Assembly (NCBI GenBank): GCA_035610835.1
Contig: CM069455.1
Span: forward strand, 37,789,278-37,853,277
Reading direction: 5' to 3'
Length of the DNA stretch: 64,000 nucleotides
From: Ophiura sarsii
Taxonomy: Eukaryota; Echinodermata; Ophiuroidea; Amphilepidida; Ophiuridae
Below the pieces are notes generated by a model. That model saw only the letters and a list, made by a program, of their open reading frames with translations, was not told the DNA's origin and ran no database searches. This document shows, one piece after another, positions 49,880-60,600 of this stretch (its first letter is position 1; each line of letters begins with the position of its first letter). The position numbers and the translations under genes were made by a program.

Positions 49880-51150
49880 ATAAATCTTCCCAAAGAGTGT
49901 TACATCAATCGCATCAGTGATTGTGCGTACCAATTGCATATTGTATCAGCTTATTTGAGATATACTGTTGCATGCTGCAATACATGTAGACTCGCAGTAA
50001 CCACATTTATTACCGGGCTTTTCAAACATGCCCGTTATACAGGTGGGAGCGAGACGCACATAGTATCAGCTCTGCACAAAATGTCAATGGGATTTCAATA
50101 TATATACATTATTGTACTGGTATTCATGGTCTACTAACACAATTAGTCATCATTTAATTTGAATTTGAATGCCCCACAAAGTATCATAGTTCTAAAGTAG
50201 TTTAATGAACAAAATGTAACACAATATCTGTTACTTTTGCTAGATTCTAGGTATTCACAATATTAGCGTAGGCGTTTCGACTGCTAAGTAGCTATGTACC
50301 TTTGTAAAGCGGTCATCTTGGAAATTGAATTTGATTTTTTTAGCCACTCAATTTATCTGTTTTATCACATTTAAGCAAATTTGAGATAACGGAATTAATT
50401 TTGATTGTTATATTTTAGCCATTTGTAGGCCATTTTAACTATTTGGCAGCCATTTTGGATATTGTTACAGGCTCATAATATTCTTTGAGGCCATATCAAC
50501 AAGTACCAACCATTAATGATTCGATAGTGATCAATTCTGCCTCAACAGGAAGCCTTTTTAACGCATGTATAGGTAATATAATGGTATTTTGGCGGCCATT
50601 TTTAAAAAGTCCTCTAGTGGAAAATCTGCCAGGGTACTAATTGTCACTTTTGTTGATATGTCTGATGGTCTGGGTCATTGCTGTGAAGAGTGACCGATGG
50701 TCTCTGTCATGCACACGGGACCCCCTCAGACAACTGACATAGGGGGTGTATGAATATCAAATGGAATAGTCCAATATTGAGCACTGAGACTGCACAGCAG
50801 CATGGTCTCTGAAATTGTTCATGGAATTATGATAGTTAAAAGTACACAGATGAAAATGCAATATTCTTTGGTTCAAGCTTGTTTAGAGCCAAAATGTAGC
50901 TCAATTGTGCAAAAAATAGGTGTAACGTCGAAAATGTTCCCGTGCTACGCGCGCGTTTCTTGACTCACACAATCTTGTCGGTTCATTTTCAGTTCTCGCC
51001 CCCAATATGAATAATCTAGCTACGCCACTGTGATTACTGCTAGTCTACATGTACTGCAGCAACAGTATATCTCAAAGTAGCTGGGATATTAAATTAGTAC
51101 GCACATTCACTGATGCGATTGGTATAACACTCTTTGTGAAATTTTACATG
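49880..51150. mobile_element. Foldback element, about 130-bp arms
   Basis: About 49880-50010 is an imperfect reverse complement of about 51020-51150, with matching blocks AAAGAGTGTTA, CAATCGCATCAGTGA, GAGATATACTGTTGC and TACATGTAGACT. The interior has no recognisable coding and ends in a piece of a dispersed repeat (TGCTACGCGCGCG to GCTACGCCACTG, about 50940-51030). Confidence 0.7.
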
Positions 51151-51486
51151 ATAGACGGCGAATTAAGGTAAGGGTCCATATCCAAACTCTCAGTGCTTTT
51201 AAAGCGTTTTTCTAGCGATTTAAAAGCGCTTTTCCAACGGTATTTCGTTCTATTGTTAAAAGCATCGGAAAAAGATCGGTGATTAACTAGAAACCTCTCT
51301 ACTTATCTGGCGTTAACAATAGAACTATTGTAGTACTCTCGATGGCCCAATTAGTGAAGCAGACACATGAAAGCGCGAGGAAGATTGTGTTATTAAGCTG
51401 ACCAGTGTTCACCCGACCCCTGTTGTGACGTAGAGAGCGACCCATTTGCCAGATTGTACACCTATCGGGTTTCTAGTACAAGTCCC

Positions 51487-51905
51487 GGGGGGGCACTGAC
51501 ATTTGAAAAGGGTATAGTTAGGTGCCGCGCTGAAGACCCCCTTTTCACCCTCTGCTGCTAATTCTTATGACCCCCCCCCCCCCCCCCTTTTGAGCCTGCA
51601 TCAGTTCTTAAGACCCCATTTTCATTGAAAATTCAGAAATCGCGAAATGTTGCGTTCCAAAGCACCAATTTTGTGTTCCAAAGCCCCAATTTTTCGATAA
51701 TTTTGCGTTCTTAAACCAAAATAAATCGAAAATTGAACTATAGGCCAGTTCTCAAGACCTTTATTTGGGGGAAAAAATCTGTTCCTAAGACCCTATTTTT
51801 CGTCATAAAATCCACTCAATTCAGTTCTTTAGCCCCCTTTTTGAGACCCTGGGCGGCACACCCCTACCCCAAAAAAGTTGAGTGCCCCCCCCCCCCCCCC
51901 CCCCG
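51487..51905. repeat. C-rich dispersed repeat, copy 1
   Basis: GGGGGCACTGACATTTG to GTTGAGTGCCCCC, with CACCCTCTGCTGCTA, GAGCCTGCATCAGTTC and TAGGCCAGTTCTCA inside. It is nearly the same as 58089-58463. Short inverted termini GGGGGCACT/AGTGCCCCC and long C runs mark the ends. Confidence 0.8.
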
Positions 51906-52660
51906 GGGGTACAAGTGCCAGGTTTTATCATGGCAGGTGATAGAGGCTAATCGCGACACTCCTCAAACCCCGACTCAAACGATATGTTTGTAGCCGCCTA
52001 TTCATTGCTAGGCTTATCGTAATAATCCACTCGTTAACGTCATAAGAATAATCCTCCTTGAAGTGGCCTTTAAAGACTATTGTTCAGCCGTGGATGATTT
52101 TAGAGTAAGCAGGGAGGTGACACCTCCCTGGTACAAGCATGGATAATGTTATCATTGAATACTAAACAATATGGGAGCCATTCAACATACAACGTGTTAT
52201 TGTTTTCTGGTATAGGCATAATGTGTGTAATCAAGTAGCATTATGAATCTTACTCCCCTAAATAGTGTCATTTTTCTGCGTTTTTAGACTATTTAAGAAT
52301 GTTGCATACACTCTGAACGTGACCTAATAAATAATAAAATAAATAATAAATATGAAGAAATTAAGTAATTAATGTAAATAAATAATATATAGATTAATAA
52401 TTATATCAATAAAATAGTATATTAAGGCCTATTTATAATTAATTGATTGATAAATAATTAAATAAACATCAACAATTAAGAAAGTAAATACAAAAATAAA
52501 TAAATAACGTTACAATTATGTCAATATAAATGAAAACCCCGAACGGACGTATAATGAGAGAACAATAATAAATATTATATTTCGGCATACTTAAAACCCT
52601 AACCGACCACTACCCAGACTCGACCGCTCTAAGCATAGAGCACAAGGAATATAAACCGCC
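51906..52660. other. AT-rich stretch with AAATAAATAAT-like low complexity
   Basis: No gene is seen. About 52325-52510 is simple A/T sequence. Confidence 0.5.
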
Positions 52661-52664
52661 ACAA

Positions 52665-52737
52665 AGATTCGAACGTACGGCCTGCTGATTGAGAGTCCTA
52701 ATCTTTACCAACTGAGCTATTTCGATTTTCCTGAAAT
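52665..52737 (-). pseudogene. tRNA-like sequence 1 (degenerate)
   Basis: On the minus strand an A-box-like TAGCTCAGTTGGTAAAG is followed at the usual distance by a B-box-like GTTCGAATC. The anticodon-loop position reads CTCTCAA, which would be CTC. Anticodon-stem and acceptor pairing are poor, so a functional tRNA is unlikely. Confidence 0.5.
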
Positions 52738-52739
52738 CC

Positions 52740-53245
52740 TCAGCGCTTTATACCCAAATATAGTTCTCATTCAACTATTCCCTAAATACACACGGGTTTT
52801 TCAACACGGTGTTGTTGTCTATAAAATGAGTCTATGATTTATTAGATTTAACGAATAACAAATCCCGTACTTTGTGAACCGATTCTTAAAGGGGCGTGTA
52901 CATCTCAAGTGTTTGTCCTGGACAAAAATCACATGACTCGCTTCGCTCCCAAGTCCTCGCGTGCCCGGCAAAAAGCCCATGATGCAATACTAAGTCGTAA
53001 AAGTGTGCACATAAATCGACAAAATGCTGTACAAACGAAATATAATATATCTAGAATTGTTTCAAAAAGTAGTGTTATTCGTTACATTTAAATCAGAATT
53101 ACTTTCTTTAACAGTAAATAATCAACTTTTGAGCGAGAAACTATCTTAAAACTACAAAGATTAAGAAATATAAAGCATTTTAAACATCTAATTTAGAGAA
53201 GAGTGGTATGTTGAACCATATTACTTTTGTTTGTTATTGCGTTCA
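52740..53245. other. Unannotated AT-rich stretch
   Basis: The open frame at 52909-53091 shows no domain. Confidence 0.4.
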
Positions 53246-53251
53246 CATAGC

Positions 53252-53324
53252 GCATAGTTGGCTCAGCGGTAGAGCATTGGACTAGTAAACTGGAGGTCGT
53301 GGGTTCGAATCCTATCACGTCTTG
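53252..53324 (+). pseudogene. tRNA-Thr(AGT)-like sequence
   Basis: D-arm GCTC-AGCGGTA-GAGC is perfect. The anticodon loop CTAGTAA gives AGT (threonine). The T-arm GTGGG-TTCGAAT-CCTAT pairs with GU wobble, and the B-box GGTTCGAATCC is intact. The anticodon stem is mostly GU or mismatched and the acceptor strands do not pair, so this is a pseudogene or a tRNA-derived element head. Confidence 0.6.
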
Positions 53325-53955
53325 ACATTTTATTTTAATCGTTTATATACATTTTTTTTAAATTAGTTTTCGATATTGTTTATCATTTCGTATAATTATT
53401 CATTATTGTTCAATTATAGTTTATTTTGGAATGTGGAATTATTTACGATTTCATTTTAATTTTCCACTGACTGTTTAGTGTGCATGGCATCATGAAATGT
53501 GAATGAACCGCGGTATACCACCGAACTGTCCTAGTCCTATGCAACAGGCCAATACAATAGAAACTCGTTGTGTGTTATTATCGATTGAGCTAAACTTGTA
53601 AAGTAAATGCCAGCCGTTATGTAATACAAATCAATGTGCCTGTATTATTATTATTGAAATAATGTTGCGGTGGTGTAGGAAATAGGAAAATCGATTCAAG
53701 GACATGAGCCGACTGGCTTCTTATTTACATAACAATTGGCCTTTGCAGATCATGTTCATAGACTAGCTAGGGGCCATTCAATGTAAGCCTAGGAGTAGTA
53801 AACACAATTATATTTACAGGACATTCTTTATCGCAGTGAAATTGCAAAAGAAAAAAGTATCATTCAACATTCAATAAATATAGCGAACGATAAGCAATCC
53901 TGTCAATTTATAAAAACAAACAGTGTAATAACAAAACAGAAAAGAAAACCATCCC
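53325..53955. other. Unannotated AT-rich stretch
   Basis: No gene or repeat is recognised. Confidence 0.4.
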
Positions 53956-54028
53956 CATCCGCAGGATTCGAACCACTGACCTCATGATTGTGAAGCCGGC
54001 GCTTTGACGTTTGAGCTAATGAAGGCTA
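53956..54028 (-). pseudogene. tRNA-like sequence 3 (degenerate)
   Basis: The minus strand has TTAGCTCAAACGTCAAAGC in the D-arm position, a TTCACAA loop (CAC, valine-like) and GTGGTTCGAATCCTG as B-box. Stem pairing is poor. Confidence 0.5.
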
Positions 54029-54364
54029 TACATAAACGTTTTGAAGAAAAACATTACATAGGGTTCAAAATACAAATATCTCTTAAATCGGAGGCTAAAA
54101 TCGAAAGGACAAAAGTCGGAAACAATATCCTCTCTAAACTAATGACTTGGATTATATATTGTATAATACATAGGTATTATATTTAATAATACTCCCAAAC
54201 ACGATGGTCAATATATTACGCCCCCTCCGTCATCACCCATCCATTGTACAAATATGTTACGTGACCTATCGCCAAAATGTTTTCAGCATTGATTTCAATG
54301 GAATGTAGGGGGAAATGGGCTACTTTCACAATATCTTGGCAATACTGCGCCAAACAATAGATGC

Positions 54365-55540
54365 ATATTTTTATTTTATTTATTTATTTGAACATACACT
54401 TTTACAACAGTGGCACCCGTCTACCCGACGGTGCGTTCATAATATATACATACAATAATTGACAAAAACGAAAGAACATTAAAAATTATTATATAGTCAT
54501 GTATACAATAGTCTCAATAGATTCACTTTGAGTTCATAATATTACATCTAACAGCCCACGCACGTTTAAGGTATGATTTGCAGAATTGGTCAAGGATAGC
54601 GTATGCAGAACGGGCAGCTTTAGTGTGTCTGTAAGGCGTGGTGATATTAATTGGACAATCTAGCATTATATACAATTTTGAGTCCAGATTACTGATAATA
54701 AATTCCAGCCAAACATCACTAAAACCATCGTTGCATAGGTTATTTTCGAGTTTGATATATTCCTCGACCCTTATCTCATTCAGTGATCTACATGTAAATA
54801 AGAAATGTCTTAAGTCTTCCATTGAATCATCATTACAAAGCATACATTTACCATCCTTATTATTTAAAGACCATTTGCGTATTCTATGTTCCAATGGAAG
54901 CGTGTTTGATCGCGCTTTGAATTTTAGACTACAACCAAAGAAATCAGTTTTGTCTAAAAGATAGTCTTCCAATTGAACGGTTTTTTTAAACTGCAAATAG
55001 TCGCTAAGAGAAGATTTTTCCCTAACAGTGTTACTTCATACATTATGACAGACAATCTTATTAATGCGCTTAAATGTGTTGACCCAGCGTGGACTTGTGG
55101 GGGCGTCATTAATAATGTATTCCATGTCGCATCTTTTAAGCGTATCTCTAATCGACGACAACCATTTGAACCTGATATGGTCCATGTCGCAGTTTAGATT
55201 CATTAGAGCGTTTAACATAAGTTTTGGCCAACGGTGCATCTCTAGATTAGAGAGTCGTGCAAGATACTTAATTCTGTGAACATCTTGAAGGGAGGCGATG
55301 GGGTTCCACCCCAAGTCGCCATAGAGGGCTACGCCCGGCGTGTTACGGGGTGCCTTCAAGATATATCTTGCCATTTGTAGCTGCAAATTATCTTCAATAG
55401 ATGAATAGAGTGATGGAGCGGTAGCTTAATTCATATTTCTAGACGACCAGATACATTGATCGGCGGTGAACGTAAACATTTTATGATCGGATTTAAAAAG
55501 CTTATAAATAGTATTTCTTAAAGAATATAACACAACCTTC
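54365..55540 (-). pseudogene. Degenerate non-LTR reverse transcriptase C-terminus
   Basis: Minus-strand frames 55386-55036 and 54996-54523, offset by a frameshift or deletion near 55010, encode MARYILKAPRNTPGVALYGDLGW, IKYLARLSNLEMHRW, LPLEHRIRKW and a C-x2-C type zinc-knuckle-like CMLC with HFLFTC. This LG-x-P-N-T-x-x-x-LYGELGW type tail is common downstream of the polymerase core in animal non-LTR elements. The polymerase core is missing. Upstream, codons for LVKQTHQSARKVVLYSL run into the inverted arm at 55527-55749. The 3' end has an ATAAATAAATAAA tail near 54370-54385. It differs in type from the elements at 11287 and 41740. Confidence 0.75.
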
Positions 55541-55749
55541 CTCGCGCTTTGATGTGTCTGCTTCACTAATTGAGTCATCGAGAGTACTACAATAGTTCTA
55601 TTGTTAACGCCAGATAAGTAGAGAGGTTTCTAGTTAATCACCGATCTTTTTCCGATGCTTTTAACAATAGAACGAAATACCGTTGGAAAAGCGCTTTTAA
55701 ATCGCTAGAAAAACGCTTTAAAAGCACTGAGAGTTTGGATATGGACCCT

Positions 55750-56411
55750 AAACGGTTTCAGATGGTTGTTAGTATATGCCTAAGTATTACGTACATGTAG
55801 GTGCAAAAAAACTGATTTCCAAAAATATTGAGGGCGCACTCCCATATCTCTCAATGCCCCATTAATGTAGGAGTTATACTTGCAAGTGATCAAAGTCAGC
55901 AGAGAGACACACGGGATAGGTTGACTTGGGTCTCAAGTGGAAGAAGACGCCCTCTTGTGGCAGAGTTCGTCTTATTGATAGAGTTGACCAGGCATAGCAA
56001 TGTTGTGTGCGTGTTAGAGTCCCGGTATTAAACATGTATAATGATGCTGTTATTTGCAGTACATGTTTTAAATACAAGGCAAGGTATTGCATTTGATATT
56101 GATGATTAATAGCTATGTTTTGGTGGTTTAACAACTTATCTTATGTGGTTTCATTTAGTTTTTATTAGTCAATATAGTAAGGGATATCTGTTCAATAGTA
56201 ATGTATCAATACATTGCAGGTAATAAGTTATTATAGAAAGGTGGCTGATAATGCAATATCGGGTGATTAGTATTTTGAATACTAGATAATCGGTAAGGCA
56301 CGGAAACATTGTTTTTATTGCGCAGCGGACTCCCAAACTCGGGAACTTTTTTTGAAAAAAATAATAAGCTGGGGGATAAGACAAAGTATAGTAATCACTA
56401 GGACCATTGAG
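55750..56411. other. Unannotated intergenic stretch
   Basis: Open frames on both strands at 55828-56134 and 56169-56450 show no domain. Confidence 0.4.
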
Positions 56412-56832
56412 TATCCAGTTTGTCCATATTTGTTTTGCTGTCTTGCGCAATGTATGTGTGTCTGCCTGTCTGTCTGTCTGTCGGTCTGTCGGTCTGTCTT
56501 TGTGTCTGTCATGTCTGTCTGTCTCTATGTCTTACTGTGTATGCACACCAACCAAGTTTTAAAATATAGATTACTTTATACTTTCATAATGTTTATATAA
56601 TATCCCTATTACTTATATTTTCTCCTTATTATATTGATTTATCTTTGTAACATAATTACTTATTTGTATTATCTCATCCATTACCATTTTTCCAAAGGGG
56701 TCGTTGACACGTGTAAGCTCTTCGTGAGTTTTTTTCAACGACGCATATGCTATTGTTTTGTATATTTTTTGCTCTGACTCTGTATTGATATGTTGTATAT
56801 GCGAAATAAATAAACCTGTAAACCTGTAATGA
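56412..56832 (+). mobile_element. Retroelement 3' end, plus-strand copy
   Basis: From CCAGTTTGTCCATATTTG through a TCTG-type microsatellite (about 56456-56525) to AAATAAATAAACCTGTAAACCTGTAA. It matches 62087-62479 in inverted orientation. A duplicated CCTGTAAA tail points to reverse transcription with slippage at the 3' end. No coding is left. It could be the 3' untranslated end of a non-LTR element or a SINE-like derivative. Confidence 0.7.
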
Positions 56833-57885
56833 TGACTCGTTAGCATCTAGTGGGGTCCGCTCAAAACAACATGAAAAACCGACGGCTATTGATAATGAGC
56901 ATTAACAGCTAAGAGAGGATGTTTGTATTGATATTGATACAAGTACAATTGATACATTACTAAGCAAAATGCATATTGTGATGATATGCTGTATTGAACA
57001 GAGGGGCAAGTGTAGGACTGCAGTTTCGAATCCCAGTTAGATATTGGAGATTCTCATCAGCTACGCCGTTTATGGCAAGAGGGGAAGGGTCGATCGGCAT
57101 ATAATTCAATATGATTCTAGGTGTATTTAAACTTCATAATAGTATAAGAAACATTTATTTATTCCGTAATGTATAGGCCTACATGAATTAGTTTGTCGGC
57201 TGTTGATATTAGCTACGAAACTAAAACACATGTTGACTACCATAGGCCTATGTAGTATGCTTGATTGAATAGGAATTTGAGATGCCTGTGGACTATGATA
57301 ATCAATGAAGTTTGATATAAGAATCAAAGAATCAAATTAAATGTTATAATTAATTAATTGATATCGAAATTATTATTGTGTTTCCTTGATACTATAGGAC
57401 ACATAATATATTCATTAATATGATTCTAGTTGTATTTGTACTTCGCGGTAGTATAGGAAACATATCTTTATCCCGTTGGATATTATAGGCCTACATGAAA
57501 TAGTTCGGGCGGCTATTTGATGTTAGCTACGAAACTAAAACATAGAAGTGCTGGATATGTGCATGGATTTGATAATCAACGAAGTATAAATATCAATTAA
57601 TTAATTATAACATTTAATTTGATTCTTTTAAGTTCCCATTAATAGGACATGTAGTTTTAACGTTCCCACGCTAGATCAATTATTACACCGGAGTACTTCA
57701 CGCTCGAAGGCATTGGAATTGTCACTCGGGTAAGCCGATTCATGTGTACCGACTTTTAGTGTGGGCGCATCATGCTTTGTCTCTGAGTGGTTATTGATCG
57801 AAAGTTCGGCACCTTCGTCCCCGCGGGGTTCAGATTTCGGAAGCTTTGATCTCACGTTTTGGTCAGAGATATTTTGTGCACGTTT
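56833..57885. other. Intergenic stretch with AT-rich local repeats
   Basis: Segments near 57150-57360 and 57420-57620 share words such as TAGGCCTACATGAA, TGTTAGCTACGAAACTAAAAC and GATAATCAACGAAGT-like sequence, partly inverted. A related piece lies at 60670-60790. A B-box-like GTTTCGAATCCCAG is seen near 57024. No gene is recognised. Confidence 0.5.
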
Positions 57886-57888
57886 TAC

Positions 57889-58090
57889 AGGCGCGTGCCC
57901 AGGGGGGGGGGGGGCTTTGGGGGCTCAAGCCCCCCGGGTCCCCAGAGGGTAAAAAAAAAAATGAGGGGGAAAAGGGAGGGGAGGGGAGAGGAGGAGGAGG
58001 AGGGGAGGAGAGGGGAGAGGAGAGGAGGAGGGGAGAGGAGGAAGGGGGGAGGAGAGGAGGGGAGAGGAGGAAGGGGGGAGGAGGAGCCGG
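57889..58090. repeat. Purine-rich GGGGAGGAGAG tract with G-rich repeat head
   Basis: A GTGCCCAGGGGG and CCCCCCGGGTCCCC repeat fragment is followed by about 125 bp of almost pure G/A on the plus strand. Open frames in five readings across it are compositional artefacts. Such mirror-like purine tracts can form triplex DNA. Confidence 0.8.
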
Positions 58091-58463
58091 TGGCACTGAC
58101 ATTGTAAAAAGGGTATAGATATAATAAGGTATGTGCCACGCTGATGACCCCCTTTTTCACCCTCTGCTGCTAGTTCTTATGACACCCCTTTTGAGCCTGC
58201 ATCAGTTCTTAAGACTCCAATTTGATGAAAATTCAAAAATCGCGAAATTTTGCGTTCCAAACCCCAATTCTTTGAACATTTTGCGTTCTTAAGCCCAAAA
58301 AAATCGCAAATTTGCGTTCTTGCTAATCAAAATTGAACCATAGGCCAGTTCTCAGTTCCTAAGACCCTATTTTTTTCATAAAATCCACTCAGTTCAGTTC
58401 TGTAGCCCCCCTAATTGAGACCCTGGGTGGCATACCCCTACCAAAAAAAAAGTTGAGTGCCCG
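58089..58463. repeat. C-rich dispersed repeat, copy 2
   Basis: Second copy of the repeat at 51487-51905 in the same orientation, with GGTATAGATATAATAAGG inserted relative to copy 1 and several base changes. It ends at GTTGAGTGCCCGG. Confidence 0.8.
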
Positions 58464-58929
58464 GGAGGAGGAGGGGAGGAGGAGGGGAGGGAAAAGGAGA
58501 GCCCGGAGCTTTTATAGTGTCTCTCACTTGTTCTCTACGTCTCTGAACCACCATGTGAGTGTTTTATAACGAAAGTAAATATTGATAGCAAGGAGTTTTA
58601 GGTCATCCAGGCAAGTTAAAACCCAACAACTCGGCCCTCTGAATCACCAGTGGCGTAACAGGAGACAGCCCCCCACCCCCACCCCCACATTTGCAAAAGA
58701 GTAAAAAATAAAAAGGAAGATAAGGAGGAAGGGTAACGAGCATAGACAGTGCAAGCGGGGAATGCTCCCCCCATCATTGTCACGGTGGGGACGATCCCCC
58801 CCCCCCCAATTTTTTTTTAATGATTCCCCCCATCATTGTCACGGTGGGGGACGATGCCCCTCCCCCCCCAAAAAAAGCCATTTTTTGCGCGAATTAGTTT
58901 CAATATTTAACTATTCAACCGTGGCGTCG

Positions 58930-58970
<41 letters not shown>

Positions 58971-59060
58971 GAGGAGGACGATCGCCCCCCCCCCCAATAT
59001 TGACGTCGGTTCATTTGACCACAGGATTCATTGAATCATGATGGTCAAAAGTACACAGAT
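58464..59060. repeat. G/C homopolymer-rich repeats
   Basis: TCATTGTCACGGTGGGG and GACGAT words are duplicated at about 58773 and 58830. C runs lie near 58797 and 58985, and a G run of about 40 lies at 58931-58970. No gene is supported. Confidence 0.7.
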
Positions 59061-60480
59061 GAAAATGTTCGCCGCGCTACGCTCGCATAATGTGTCCCCA
59101 AAGTGCAACATTCTTTGCTACAAGCTGGTTTAAGAGTAAAAATGTACCTCGATCGTGCCAAAAATAGGTGTAAAGTCGAAAAATTTCGCGCGCTTCGCGC
59201 GCATTTCTTGGTTCACAAAAGTCTTGTCGGTCATTTTCATTCTGGCCTACCCCCAATATGAATACCTACCTGAATACGCCATTGCTATTCAAGCTTAACA
59301 ACATGGGTTTCAGCAACGTTTTCTGAAACATTTTAGGGCAAAAAACTAGAAATTTTGGCGCGCTTCGCGCGAGTTAGATTCAATGTTTCTTTATTCAAGT
59401 TATAAAAAGCTGGCTTATAGAACGTTTATCTGGACCATTTTAGTTTAAAAAAGTGACAGTTAGTACGCTCAGGAACGTTTTTCTGGAGCTTTTTAGTGTT
59501 AAAATAGCATTTTTTTTCCGCGCGAATTTATTCCAGCTTTATAACAACGTTGCAACATGTTTCAAGAACGTTTTCTGGACCATTTTAGTTAGTAAACTAG
59601 ACATTATTGCTCGTTTCGAGCCAATTTGTTTCATTTTATTATTATTCAAGCTTAAAAAATGGCTTTATGAACGTTTTTCAGGACCATAAAATAACTGTTA
59701 AAATAACCAGTTTTTGCACAAATTATTTTCAATTGTTTATTATTCAAGCTTAACAAGGTTGCTTCAAGTACGTTTTCAGGACCATTTCAGTGTAAAAATA
59801 ACAAATTTTGCGCGCTACGCGCGAATTAGTTGGAATCTTGTTCAAAAAATGGCTATTGTAAAAAGAAAGGTTAAAAAAAACGTTTTTCTGGACCTTTTTA
59901 TTGTTAAAATAGACATTTTTTTGCGCGCTACGCGCGTAATAGTTTCACTGATTATTTAATATCAAGCTTAACAAGATAGCTTCAGAAAAGTTTTTCTAAA
60001 CCTTTATTTTTACAATAGCCAATTTTTTCGCGCTCCGCGGAAATTATTTGATTTTTTTTTTGTTATTCAATTTCAACAAGATGGCTTCATAAACGTTTCT
60101 GAAACTTTTTAGTGTTAAAATAGACATTTTTTGCGCGCTACGCGCGTATTAGTTTCACTGATTATTTATTATTCAAGCTTAACGAGATGGCTTCAAGAAC
60201 GTTTCAAGAAACCTATATTTTTACATATAGCAAATTTTGCGCGTTCCGCGCCAATTATTTTCATACTACTTTGTTATTCAATTGGAACAAGATGGCTTCA
60301 GAAACGCTTTCTGGAACTTTTAGTGTTAACTAGACATTTTTTGCGCGCTACGCGCAAATTAGTTTCATATTATAAGTCAAACTTAACAACATGGCTCAGG
60401 AACGGTTTGTTAAACCGGTTAAACCTTTCTTTTGACAATAGCCAATATTCCAAATAATCCAATCCAAACACAAAAATCCA
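59060..60480. repeat. Minisatellite with GCGCGCTACGCGCG palindrome, unit about 105-170 bp
   Basis: The palindromic core (GCGCGCTACGCGCG or the CGCGCTTCGCGCG variant) recurs at about 59072, 59190, 59355, 59518, 59808, 59923, 60031, 60135, 60238 and 60341. Between cores lie GAATTAGTTTCA, TTATTCAAGCTTAACAA, ATGGCTTCAAGAACG, TTTTCTGGACC and TTAGTGTTAAAATAGAC. Spacing settles to about 103-115 bp in the right part. Open frames across it are repeat-derived. Confidence 0.85.
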
Positions 60481-60600
60481 ATCCAAGGGGGCACATCCCC
60501 CTCAGACTCGTTACGCGGATAGCGGTGCGAACCAATGAAATTTATTTTAAGCCCCCCGGGTAAAAAAATCCTGCGCACGCCCCTATGTTTAGCGCCAAGA
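60481..60600. repeat. C-rich dispersed repeat fragment
   Basis: GGGGGCACATCCCCCTCAGA to CTGCGCACGCCCCTA; the same family as 36180-36560. Confidence 0.55.

Larger units (their letters stand above)
51171..55749. mobile_element. 4.6-kb segment bounded by 223-bp inverted repeats
   Basis: 51171-51393 is the reverse complement of 55527-55749 at high identity (for example AGGGTCCATATCCAAAC, CATCGGAAAAAGATCGG and AGCGCGAGGAAG). Part of each arm reads as reverse-transcriptase sequence. In the right arm this runs straight into the degenerate minus-strand reverse transcriptase at 54523-55540. In the left arm it stops where similarity ends. No clear target-site duplication was found. It could be a composite transposon or an inverted duplication of a retrotransposon end. 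Confidence 0.7.

Noticed and set aside
56315..56600. Cys/Val-rich or Thr/Asp-rich open frames at the TCTG microsatellite
   Set aside because: They are direct translations of a tetranucleotide repeat in both strands.
57761..58160. Five overlapping open frames across the purine-rich tract
   Set aside because: All frames are open because the tract has few stop codons. The predicted proteins are only Gly/Glu/Arg or Pro/Ser low complexity.
59453..60457. Open frames of 78-108 codons in the GCGCGC minisatellite
   Set aside because: The frames follow the repeat period (repeated FLELF, ARYAR words) and have no known domain.
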